This document shows positions 23,794 through 33,807 of a stretch of DNA of 64,000 nt, piece by piece (position 1 is the first letter of the stretch; each line of letters begins with the position of its first letter). Below the pieces are notes generated by a model. The model had not been told where the DNA came from and searched no databases. It worked only from the letters and a program-made list of their open reading frames with translations. The translations under genes were made by a program, and so were the position numbers. This DNA is from Marthasterias glacialis. Lineage: Eukaryota > Echinodermata > Asteroidea > Forcipulatida > Asteriidae. The DNA is taken from contig OU452223.1 in the NCBI GenBank assembly GCA_911728455.2, forward strand, positions 2,812,174 through 2,876,173, written 5' to 3'.

Positions 23794-24909
23794 CACTAAA
23801 TACAAATACATGTAAATGCACTTCCTGTCCGGAAAATGGACACACATGGCAAGTTTAAAAGGAATGGAAAGCTACACTTTTCGAGCAGAAACTGACAATG
23901 TACAATGTCGTTTTTCATGCTCTATATATTTATCCGTATTTATCTGCTTTGTTAGTCACAATATCATAACACAAGTAAAGCATGAAAAGGGCAACTTTTA
24001 AACTCACCGCCACGCCCGCTTTGTAGTCAAAATTCCTCGTGCCTTTCCTAGATTGGTACCCTTGTACACGAGCAACAGACCGTATCGAATTGCAAGAAGA
24101 CAGTCAAGAATTAAGACTGATTCGGATTTTGCATTGTCATGATGTAGTATTACCCTTGCAGGAAAAGGTATGAGAAGCCGCAGTGCAAAACTGTGATGTA
24201 ATTATTTCTAAATGATTGACAAATACCCGAAGTAGCTTAAGCAAGTCCAATATGTCAAAGAAGTGTAAGACATGATTCACTCCCTTAAAAGTAATATCAA
24301 AAGAAAAATTCTGGACGGCAAAAATAGGCCGCACAAACTTAAATTTTTCTTTTCCACATGGCCGGTCATACACAACTTGAAAAGTTAATGAACAAAGGAG
24401 ATCGCTTTTAAATTGGATAAAGGCTGCAAAATCGGGAAGTGAAATTATGCTTTGAATGGATGAAGAAGGGGAGTGTGATGATGGTAACGCATTCATCAAT
24501 ATTTAGCCGATATATGGCACATTGTGACCTTAATTCATCTGATTAGTAAACGCTGGACAAGTGCTATGTTCATTTCCGTTGTTTCCTGACCAATATCCAT
24601 TTCAAAAATTGTCTTCGTCATTTAAGTGAATTCATTTGTCGAATCAAACTCGCTAAGCAATAAAGATTGATATGAAATAAAGATTAATACAAGGTTTCCT
24701 CATCATATTTAGCAATCTTAGATCTTTGTGAATCATCACCTTGGCTTTTTTTTTTTTTGATTTGTTGTTAAATCTATTGGTTTTTCCACGAAACGCGAAA
24801 GCGTTTGAACTTCATGAAAGCTAGGATCTTCACGAATATTCGTCCAAGCAAAGATCGCATATAGCAAAGATGTGCACAGTACAATTACGTAATTTTGACA
24901 CCATCATAT

Positions 24910-25670
24910 ATCATATGACGTCACGTTAAAGGTTCAATTTTTGAATATTTTAAAATCTGTATCAGCTCAAGCACGAAAGACCGAAGGCTGCCTTTAACGG
25001 CTTTTGATATACTTTGTTTAAGTCTTCATTTTCTGGTGTGTGCGATGCGTGAAATCACGTGGCCTTAACTTCCGCTCGAACCCGGCGGAAAAGCCTAATA
25101 ATCAAACGTGGTAACTTTTTTGAACTGCTTTTCAACGATGTTAAAGTCCAGCAAGGACCTAATTTTAAACAAAAATATTTGTGAGGTCATAAAATACCCG
25201 AGTACCCTCTTGCGGCAGAATGAAAACAATTCAAAATGAATTTTTAGACGACGTCTGTGGCAAAAGTTACGGTATATATTCAAAATTGTTATACAACATG
25301 ACCTTCATGCAGCGACACATGTGCCAAGTTTCAGATCAGTGACAACTTCGCACGTCAAATGACATCACCTTAAAGGTGCAGTTTTCAAAGATTTATATCA
25401 ACAGAAAAGCAATTCTCGATCAAGCTGAAACTTTTCAAGTAGTCAAGCCGGGATGTGTTGCATGTATAATTTGAAATGTTGTATTAATGACGTCATCAAG
25501 TGTTACATAACATCGCCTTAAAGGTGCAGCAAAAAGTGTGCTGATCAAAATGATACCTTGCAGGTATATAAGATGAAATGGGTTACATCCAAAAATTGAG
25601 GTCCTAATTGAATGACCACATCAATTGTCACGTGATGTCAATTTAAAGGTGCAGTTTAACAAGAACTGTA
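24910..25670. repeat. short-period repeats around ttaaaggtgca
   Basis: Segments of the form tgacatcaccttaaaggtgca, followed by a ttt-rich stretch and atcaagctgaaac-like sequence, recur near 24,915, 25,365, 25,510 and 25,640. In copy 1 they recur near 20,580, 20,925 and 21,065. Spacing is irregular at about 130-450 bp. This looks like an old, diverged tandem or interspersed repeat. Confidence 0.6.
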
Positions 25671-25700
25671 CATACAGAGTAAAAAATGCGTTGATCAAAC

Positions 25701-26712
25701 TGAAATCCACTTGATAGTTCAGCAACACCGCTAAAATTGGTTTGAACAAAACTGTCCGGAGGGAGCACCACCTGGGCTTAATTTCTTGAAGTTGTTCACC
25801 CTACAGAGAAACATGCCTTAAAGCAAAGTTGTACTGGTATTTGATAAACACTCCAGAAGATTAACTGCGCATGTGCGTGTTTCGCAATGGTTTTGCATTG
25901 TGTCAATTGTCTGCTTACAAGTTAGCATGCCTTTCGCTTTGCTTACAGTTTATGAAACAGTAATAACGCTTTCACACTTTTTTTCTTATTATTATCTACG
26001 GTTAAATGGAATGGGGACATTGGGTGCACCCCTCTAATTAAACTCCAATAGCACAGAGTGCACGACGCTAAATATTCAAAAATATTTTCAAAACACTTAG
26101 AAGTCTCACAGCTATTTAAAATAAAGAAAAAAACATTTGATTGAGTCCTAAACTTCAACCCACTGGTCAATTTGACATGGGTAGTTCCAAGGCCTGTCAA
26201 GTTGTTCTCCGTCTAAGTTAAAAATACCCCTACACTTGTGTAAATTTCAAAATATCCGAGCATCGGTCTTGACAAATGACCCTAAATCTAACGAATAAAC
26301 ACACAAACGAACCACTCCTTTGTTTTGGGTACCATTTCAAATGAATGAGCATGCATGATAGTGATACACACATTTGAACAATCCTCAGAGTTTTTGATCC
26401 GTCTGTAAATTGATTGACAGTATCGTTCCTATGGTTGATATGATGACAATTTTTTGAGTGTTTTTTTTTTCTTTTTCAAATTACTATTTTCGTTAGGAGG
26501 ATCCCTGGCGGAAGCAAAGTATGGGGCAATGGGCAAACAAACCGGTGTATTGGTGTAGGGGGGGTTTCTTCCTCAAAACATTCTATCCAGTTGATAAGTT
26601 TCAAATTCCTTCAATTAGAAAATAGGGTTAAATTTAACCTCTATTCAGTGGACAGTTAAAGCTTTCGAACAATAAAGAGATTAACATTTTTATGAATTTG
26701 TTTGTCCTTTAT
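25701..26712. other. no recognised feature
   Basis: AT-rich sequence with short scattered open frames and homopolymer T (26,460-26,480). Nothing resembling a gene, TIR or tandem repeat was seen. Confidence 0.6.
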
Positions 26713-27284
26713 CCCTATCAGGACCGGGCTTTTTTTGGACTTACGGGGACCGGGGGGGGGGGGGGGGCGCATTGTGCCCCCCCCTCCGTATTTTCCAAAG
26801 TTTTGGGCCGATTTTTATGAAACTTGCCACAAATGTGTATTTCACCGAGTTCTACATGATGGTGCAAAAAAAAATAAAAAAAAAATGCATTAAAAGTAAT
26901 TTTTGTAGTTTTTTTGCCCATTTTTGGTCAAAAATCGTATTTTTCCCATAATTTCCATATTTTTTGCCAGAATTCTGTAAAACTTTGCAAATTTGTCTTT
27001 CTTGACATCCTCAAGAACATAAACACCTTTTTCTTTACCAGAGTTACCGTTGAGGGCGCTAAACAAGCTGTTTTATGTAATTTTTGGGAAAAAATCACGT
27101 TTTTACATTTTTCCACTTAAAAATCGATGTAAACAGTCCTTTTAGGGTCCGAGTGTGCATTTATGAGGCCTAACTAACAACTCTATAGTATTTCTAGACC
27201 TCAAAAGTTCAAAATTATAATGTTGAAAATATTCCATAGATACAAAATTTTGCAAAGTTCGAACCCCTAAAAAACAGCTAAAAA

Positions 27285-27335
27285 TACAAAATCCAAGATG
27301 GCCGCCAAAATGGCGGCCATTTTGGATTCCCACAA
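27285..27335. other. imperfect hairpin aatccaa...ttggatt
   Basis: The segment atggccgcc pairs with ggcggccat, flanked by ccaa and ttgg, forming a stem of about 17 bp with a loop of a few A. It lies inside the TIR element. Confidence 0.7.
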
Positions 27336-27472
27336 TGCATCTCAAACTATCATGTGACATTTCGGTATCACTGTTGGCCACTAAAAATACTTAAAAACAT
27401 GACATTTTGCTAAAAAATGCCCCAAAATCACAAAAAATCACAAAAAACGAGTAATATGGGTTCAAACAAACG

Positions 27473-27486
27473 GTTGCCATGGCAAC
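27473..27486. promoter_or_regulatory. perfect palindrome matching RFX X-box consensus
   Basis: gttgccatggcaac is a perfect 14-bp palindrome identical to the symmetric binding site known for RFX transcription factors. It lies inside a mobile element, so function is unproven. A chance palindrome is possible. Confidence 0.4.
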
Positions 27487-27651
27487 CACTGACCTCCAAA
27501 AACAATCGTATTTTGACAAAATGACCCTAGATAATTTTCAAGTAAAGTCAGAAAATTTGGTGGCGATCGAATGTAGCGTTTAAAAGTTACAGGAAAAAGT
27601 TTGGTAGGGGGGGCACATTGTGCCCCCCCCCCCCGGTCCTGATAGGGTTAT

Positions 27652-28180
27652 GATGTATTATTGTGCTTATATTGGCTCCACCACCTAACCAATCTACTGC
27701 ATTGTGCACTCACTTTGAAAAGGGGACCATTGAGTATCAACTCTCCTTTTTGATGGACCAGTTTATATCAATGTAATTATATAGATCAAAGAAAAAGGAT
27801 CAAAGAGGGGTGTGAGAGAGTAAGGGGATGTATCTGACTGACTGCAATCACCTTTTAATTAAAGAACATCTTAGTGCACATTTGTAATGATACAAATGAG
27901 TGGGTGACATATACGGGGAGGAAGAGGGAGGGGGTGTCAGACTTAATTGCAAAAAGTGGGAGATAATAACTCAATTCAATGCCGGGGCTGGTTGGACATG
28001 GAATCTACATAAAGAAAAAAGAACAGCTCAAGAAAACAAAAACTGGACCCCCATGAAAGCTAAAGGTGAAACATGAACCCCAGTTGAGAAAGTAACCAAA
28101 TGTCTAAATTAGGCCATCAAATGATCATCTTGATTTGGCTTTCACCAGAGATGAGAAGGGTTTTATTCAGATGAAACCCA
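27652..28180. other. no recognised feature
   Basis: Sequence with short purine-rich tracts (27,790-27,830, 27,915-27,935). No gene or repeat recognised. Confidence 0.55.
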
Positions 28181-28717
28181 ATGCAGAGTTGCCCACCAAC
28201 TGTCATAATACTTCGACTCAAAATTGCTGAAACAACCCCTGTTGATAAAATCCAACCCATGAGTGGAGTTGCACTTAAGAAAATTCCAAACAAACTCCAG
28301 CTCAAGAGTGAGGATGATCACCAGGAAGGAGAAGGAGGAGGCTACAGGTTTGTCAAAGTCAATTCTGCTGTGAACTTAGGAGTGGATGCTGCTGTAGGTC
28401 ACCAGCGTGCAGATCCTAAATGCACTGGTCTTCCCCAACTGGTCACTGCTGCAGAGGAGTTTAGAGGTCTTGGCGTGGACGAGATGATGTCATGCCAAAA
28501 GTGTGGTCTCCACACCCACACGAAAAAACTGTACACAGAAATACCTCAGACAAGAAGAGGACAACCCACTGCCGTCCTAAACATGGCTTTCTAAGTCTGC
28601 CTTCATAATACTGAGATTGCAGTTGCTGGTGCACGGAGGCTTCTATCTACGATGGATACAGCTCAGGTTCACTCACGAAACGCCCTGCAGAAGTGTGCAA
28701 ATAAATTAATTCATTGA
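28181..28717 (+). pseudogene. fragment of transposon-type protein with in-frame stop
   Basis: The frame opens at ATG 28,181 and runs 137 codons to TAA at 28,592-28,594, then continues in the same frame to TGA at 28,715-28,717. Residues near the end of the first part contain a CxxC motif (MSCQKCGLHTHTKKLY), then a basic GQPTAVLNMAF stretch. After the stop come VCLHNTEIAVAGARRLL and SRNALQKCANKL. From memory this order (CxxC, basic linker, VGL-like segment, SxxxMQKxxNK) occurs in uncharacterised transposon-encoded proteins of invertebrates. The TAA sits where that pattern usually has Q, so one C-to-T change could explain it. TGA at 28,172 lies just upstream of the start, so the N-terminus is missing. 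Probably a dead fragment. Confidence 0.5.
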
Positions 28718-29159
28718 TAAGTGATGGTGCTGTTCAGATCAGGAGTTAATTTGACAGGGGTTCATTGTAGATGAATATAAGATGACCGGTGGAACTAACA
28801 TGACAGCTTGCGTCATTAGTTTCAATGAAATAGGTGAGATTGAGGATATTTTTTCAGCTCCTCAAATACCAAGAACATGTTTTCATGCGTCGAGTATGGG
28901 CACTCATCAGTTGCAAATAGTTAATTCTGACCAATAATCAGTATATCTCGTGTCTTGTGTGTAGACATTGGAGGGTTGGTCGTGTTTGTTGCGGTTTGAG
29001 GTTGTATATGGTTGTCCTTTTGGGGATGGTTATTCTGAATGATACACACCTTGTTTGTTCTCCACTTGTTTCTTCATTAAGGAGATTAGAATTTCTAGTT
29101 CTTTGTTGTGGTCTTCAAAACCAGAGTCATTGCGAACGGAGGAAAGCTGTTGAGTACAT

Positions 29160-29520
29160 AAGTCAGTTCGAATCCGAATAAATTTTGCTCTGACTAGTTT
29201 TTCCCGTATACTTCGGTCTTTTTTTGAAAACAATGAAGGGAGGGTACAGGAAAATTTCCCAGGGTGTGTTGTTGCTTTTGATCAATGACCAGTGTTTTTT
29301 GACTGCATGATTTAATTCATAATGGCTCATATACAGGGTTCGGTGTTGTTGTGCAAACAAATGGAGTCTTGATTTCTTGTTTTTTGTTTATCTGCCATTT
29401 ATGATTCAGGTTTGATCTTTCAAAGAAAGATACTTGGTTTGTGGTGTTGTTTATTTCTGATGGATCATAGCCTCTTGCTGTTAATCTCTCAGAAAAGTTG
29501 TTTACTTTGACCATCTTCAT
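29160..29520 (-). pseudogene. reverse transcriptase C-terminal debris, Penelope-like type
   Basis: On the minus strand one frame gives NFSERLTARGYDPSEINN, then RSNLNHKW and KTPFVCTTTPNPVYEPL before a stop. A second frame, overlapping downstream, gives PSLFSKKDRSIREKLVRAKF. This series (FxxRLTxRGY, TxFVxTxxPN, then P-LFSxKxxxSIRxxLVRAK) resembles the region after the palm domain in reverse transcriptases of Penelope-like elements, as I remember them. The two parts lie in different frames with stops between, and no YxDD or GIY-YIG segment was found. It is therefore a decayed fragment. A decayed copy lies at 38,330-38,690. Confidence 0.45.
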
Positions 29521-29884
29521 TGTCTTGGTTTGAACGGTTGCATTCTGGCAGGTTTATTATGTATCAGGAAAGCATTCTTCTTTGAAAGATAATGAAATTG
29601 CTCGGAAGTTTGCGTTGTTTGGGTTTGGCTGCAGTTGGATCAAAATTGTAACTTTTTCCTAAAGCCACTTTCTCAACTAGGGGAAGGATGATGTATAAGA
29701 TAACCTTCTCACAAGATCTTGTCCTCATTTTAAAATAATAAAACAAATGAGAGAAAATCTTGACAAAAACAGAGGTTGTTTTGACTGAGATCCGAAACCC
29801 CCAATAGCTTGATGTCCTTCCCTTACAAGAGATGGTCTAAGTTTCACAACTCTATGGAGAAATTTAAAGGTACTGAAAAGACAA

Positions 29885-29965
29885 GGACTCTGAAGTGAGA
29901 TTCAAACCCAGGACCACTGAGGTCAGGCAGGAAGAGAAACCACTAAGCCAACCTGATTATAAGAC
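29885..29965 (-). ncRNA. tRNA-derived SINE-like segment with A and B boxes
   Basis: On the minus strand there is TGGCTTAGTGG (29,940-29,950), matching the RNA polymerase III A box. GGTTTGAATCTC (29,897-29,908), close to the B box, follows about 31 bases downstream. The order and spacing fit a tRNA-derived promoter, but the surrounding sequence does not fold into an obvious full tRNA. Probably a SINE head or tRNA pseudogene. The duplicate at 39,080-39,155 has a degraded A box. Confidence 0.55.
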
Positions 29966-30476
29966 AGTGGTTACAACAAACAACACAGTATTGATAACAC
30001 TTACCTTCTTGGTAGGCTTGTCTTACTTGACTTGACCTCTGCTGTTTCTCTCGCAGCAAATGTTAGGGTCTTCGTCACTTTCTGTCAATTTAAGAAGCAC
30101 ATATACACTTGTTATGATCATTTTATCAAAATGTTCAGCTTTCAAAATAAAACTTACGTGATTATTTATTTCAACATATATTTTTAGTAATATATGATGC
30201 CCTTCATTTTTAGGATCAAAATGAAGAACTGGATTCACTTGAGTTGTTCAGTGACAGAATGAAGAGATAACACCCACAATTATTTGCCTGAGCAATAGCT
30301 ACTTGTCATTAGGATATATTGTTATTACTGATCCAGTTTGATTTAATTCAGATATCCTGATACAAATACAAGAACAACATCATTGTTCAACATGCTAAAC
30401 CAACAGCCAACATTTAACATGATCTTTATACATAAACCCTGCAATTATTTCCTGTGTGCAGAATGTTGTCTTTAGC

Positions 30477-30600
30477 GGCGTGGCTGGAGGGTTGAGGGGC
30501 TGGGCAGTGGAGAACAACTCTTGCTCATGGCAACATCTTACTAGCGGCGTGGCAGGAGGGATGGGGGCTGGGCAGTGGGGGAACAACTCTTGCTCATGGC
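30477..30600. repeat. two minisatellite M units inserted in block P
   Basis: Compared with 39,665-39,680, block P copy 1 has ~124 extra bases consisting of two units of the G-rich minisatellite. The junctions fall at tagc and ggcat, which occur in both the minisatellite and the target. Confidence 0.8.
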
Positions 30601-30974
30601 ATATTTCTCAACAGAAAATAGTGCTTCAGAATACTGACTTGTACTCAATGGGGTAAAATCCAGAAGCATCAGGGTGCATTGCCCCCCGAATCTCCAAGAA
30701 TTCTGTTACACCTGGGCAACCCCTCCACCTATAAACTGCTTCGATCCACATGCCCTACATGCCCTACAAGTGAAATCTTGTATAAATAATAGATGTTTAG
30801 TAACCATAATGACATGATTGGTGAGAAATTGGCATACATGTATTGGGTTATGGCTGAATTTGTACCACAATCAATAGCACGGAGCAATGATTGCGCTAAC
30901 AAGTTGGAAATCATTCTCAGGGGCTCTTTGGGAAGACATTGTGATCTTTTCATAGAAACAACTCTTATGGCAGC

Positions 30975-32515
30975 ATCTTACTAGCAGCGTGGCCGGAGGG
31001 TTCGGGGGCTGGGCAGTGGGGGGCAACTCTTGCTCATGGCAGCATCTTACTAGCAGTGTGGCCGGAGGCCAGTCTTGCTCATGGCAGCATCTTACTAGCT
31101 GTGTGGCAGGAGGGTTGGGGGCTGGGCAGTGGGGGGCAACTCTTGCTCATGGCAGCATCTTACAAGCAGTGTGGCCGGAGGGTTGGGGGCTGGGCAGTGG
31201 GGGGCCATTCTTGCTCATGGCAGCATCTTGCTAGTGGTATGGCCAGAGCGTTGGGGGCTGGGCAGTGGAGGGCAACTCTTGCTCATGGCAGCATCTTACA
31301 AGCGGTGTGGCCGGAGGGTTGGGGGCTGGGCAGTGGGGGAACAACTCTTGCTCATGGCAGCATCTTAGTAGCAGTGTGGCAGGAGGGTTGGGGGCTGGGC
31401 AGTGGGGGGCAACTCTTGCTCATGGCAGCATCTTACAAGCGGTGTGGCAGGAGGGTTGGGGGCTGGGCAGTGGGGGAACAACTCTTGCTCATGGCAGCAT
31501 CTTAGTAGCAGTGTGGCCGGAGGGTTGGGGCTGGGCAGTGGGGGAACAACTCTTGCTTATGGCAGCATCTTACTAGCAGTGTGGCTGGAGGGTGGGGAGC
31601 TGGGCAGTGGGGAAAACTCTTGCTCATGGCAGCATCTTACTAGTGATGTGGCCAGAGGGTTGGGGGCTGGGCAGTGGAGGAAAAACTCTCGGTCATGGCA
31701 ACATCTTAGTAGCGGTGTGGCTCCAGGGTCGGGTGTTGGGCATTGGGGGGCAACTCTTGCTCATGGCAGCATCTTACTATCAGTGTGGCTGGAGGGTTTT
31801 GGGCTGGGCAGTGGGGCGGGGCAACTCTTGCTTATGGCAGCATCTTACTAGTGGTGTGGCCGGAGGGTTGGGGGCTGGGCAGTGGGCAATGGGGGAAACT
31901 CTTGCTCATGGCAGCATCTTACTAGTGGTGTGGCAGGAATGTAAGGGGCTGGGCAGTGGGGCGGGGCAACTCTTGTTCATGGCAGCATCTCACTAGCGGT
32001 GTGGCTGGAGGGTTGGTGGCTGGGCAGTGGGGGAACAATTGTTGCTCATGGCAGCATCTTATTAGCAGTGTGGCCGGAGGGTTGGGGGCTGGGCAGTGGA
32101 GGAAAAACTCTTTCTCATGGCAACATCTTACTAGCGCCGTGGCCGGAGGGTTGGAGGCTGGGCAGTGGGGGAACAATTTTTGCTCATGTTAGCATCTTAT
32201 TAGCAGTGTGGCCGGAGGGTTGGGGGCTGGGCAGTGGGGGAAAACTCTTGCTCATGGCAGCATCTTACTAGTGATGTGGCCAGAGGGTTGGGGCCGGGCA
32301 GTGGAGGAAAAACTCTTTCTCATGGCAACATCTTACTAGCGTCGTGGCCGGAGGGTTGGAGGCTGGGCAGTGGGGGAACAGTTCTTGCTCATGTTAGCAT
32401 ATTATTAGCAGTGTGGCCGGAGGGTTGGGGGCTAGGCAGTTGAGGAAGAACTCTTGCTTATGGCAGCATCTTGCTAGCGGTGAGGCTGGAGGGTTCGGGG
32501 CTGGGCAGTGGGGGG
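30975..32515. repeat. ~68 bp G-rich minisatellite M, array 1 (~22 units)
   Basis: Units of 67-70 bp repeat the pattern ctcttgctcatggcagcat, cttactagcggtgtggc, then gggttgggggctgggcag tgggg. The G-rich part contains four G-runs separated by 2-4 bases (for example 31,316-31,339), a canonical G-quadruplex motif on the plus strand. Open frames of 60-150 codons through the array encode repeated SCSWQHLTS and GGLGAGQW peptides in several frames. They reflect a unit near 69 bp and not a gene. Confidence 0.93.
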
Positions 32516-33800
32516 CACTTGCCCCTACAAATTTACAGTCTCTGCCAGGTGCCTCCCCCCACGAAAAAAAAACAAAAAAACATGAGATACTTGTAATACT
32601 GTAACAAAAACTGTACTTGAGCCCCGCTTCCTTGTGTTCCACAGTAAAAATTCCTTGGCTGTGCCGCAGCAAATTACATCATGTCAAATCATCCAAATTA
32701 ATGCTGAGAATAAAATAATTGTTGCCAAAGTGGCTCCCAATAAACTGCTAGAACAATTATCTGCCTTTGTTTAAATGTTGTTGGTGCCCTGTACACCACC
32801 CCTTGGATCACCTTCTTCTCTCCCTGTAGGCAGAGTTAGTACATCTTAACTTTGTAATGACCAAAACAAAAAGAACTCTCACCTTACAAAGTAATGTCTC
32901 TGGCAGGAATCATAAAGCAATCTACCTTGTGAATAACAAAACACTGTTAACGCCATCATCAAGAAATGTGAAGTTGCTGTCTCTTAACTATCTGCTGGTT
33001 CACAAGCTGCCTTTACACTCTCTGTAATGGACAAAAACAAAATCCTAAACAGTAGAGAAGCACAGTAGAGGGCACTAGACAGGCAGAAACAACAAAATAT
33101 ATACTGATCTTTGCAAAGCCAACAGTTTGTAAAGAGCTTTCAAAAGAGTAGCTAAATATTGCCATATGATTAGAAAACAACCGACAAAAACCAAAAAAAA
33201 TAAATAAAAAAAACCACCAAAATTGTAAAATAAATTCCATTGCTTTGTACAATGATCTCTGGATTAAAACAAGTGCTTGTTTATAATATTTACCCGTTTG
33301 CACTGAAAGCAACATTGGATGATGTTATTTGGAACTTGGCCATCTACTTGTTGATGAGTAGATTTCTTGAGACTAACATGGCTGCAGATACAACCAAAAC
33401 AAGGGTTTTGTGTTGTTTGGAATTTATAAGAGATGTGACAGGACAACATAATTTGTTGAAGAGGTAATACATTATTGGTTTTATAACAGATGCATTTATT
33501 CTCATCATCTACAATGTAAGTGAACGTTGATGGAGTCTGTTGCCATAGAAATAGAGAAGTTGTGCTTAGCAGGCTTAATTTAGTTAGTGCAATCAAAACA
33601 GTAATTTGAAGGGACTTCAAATGCCAGAGGGTTTTTTTCTCTTGAGAATTGGTTTTGGTATAACCTTTATTAGAAGCTTTTCAGAATGAAATCAATGTAG
33701 CAATTGTCCTTCATTTTGAATTTTTACTAAACATCTGAAATTTGGTTTGATAAATGTTTTTAACATGAATCATCTCATCAAGGAACTTGCTGTAATTTAA
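32516..33800. repeat. duplication B, block Q copy 1 (truncated)
   Basis: This copy begins cttgcccctacaaatttac and matches 35,089-36,120 and 40,373-41,620. It stops where minisatellite array 2 begins. It lacks the right part of block Q that carries the exon-like segments. Confidence 0.85.
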
Positions 33801-33807
33801 AAATGCA

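Larger units (their letters stand above)
21343..25700. repeat. segmental duplication A, copy 2
   Basis: This is a colinear copy of 16,155-21,130. It includes a degenerate satellite unit at its left end (21,343-21,700) and has extra sequence near 25,220-25,320 and 25,500-25,640. It preserves empty sites for two elements found in copy 1. About 890 bp of the block (23,460-24,350) recurs inverted at 58,105-58,992 inside a retrotransposon. No coding gene was recognised. Confidence 0.88.
26713..27647. mobile_element. 935 bp TIR element with TTAT target duplication
   Basis: The left end reads ccctatcaggaccggg and the right end ccggtcctgataggg, in inverted orientation. TTAT lies on both sides (26,709-26,712 and 27,648-27,651). 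Inside each end is a G/C run with a gcacattgtgc-like core; the left end has ~24 extra bases between terminus and run. The interior holds a long GC-rich hairpin (about 27,290-27,330) and an RFX-like palindrome (27,473-27,486). No transposase frame is evident, so it is non-autonomous. Superfamily not assigned. Confidence 0.85.
28795..30970. repeat. segmental duplication B, block P copy 1
   Basis: Colinear with 37,704-40,030. Examples are the cattagtttcaa segment (28,815 and 37,723), the ttgatcaatgaccagtg segment (29,278 and 38,448), the tRNA-like segment, and the gaaaatagtgcttcag segment (30,614 and 39,687). Copy 1 has a small minisatellite insertion (30,477-30,600). Copy 2 has a palindromic MITE insertion (37,918-38,190). 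Confidence 0.85.

Noticed and set aside
30023..30238. Small minus-strand frame shared with 39,217-39,414
   Set aside because: Only ~70 codons with many amino-acid differences between the copies and no known motif. Shared because block P is duplicated.
31056..31851. Repetitive protein frames (SCSWQHLTS / GGLGAGQW) in the minisatellite
   Set aside because: The same peptides appear in several frames because the unit is near 69 bp. Unit length varies, stops interrupt, and no start, splice or domain context supports a gene.
33240..33467. Frame containing IWNLAIYLLMSRFLETNMAAD in block Q copies
   Set aside because: It is broken by a stop in copy 2 and has no domain. Its retention in two copies is explained by recent duplication.
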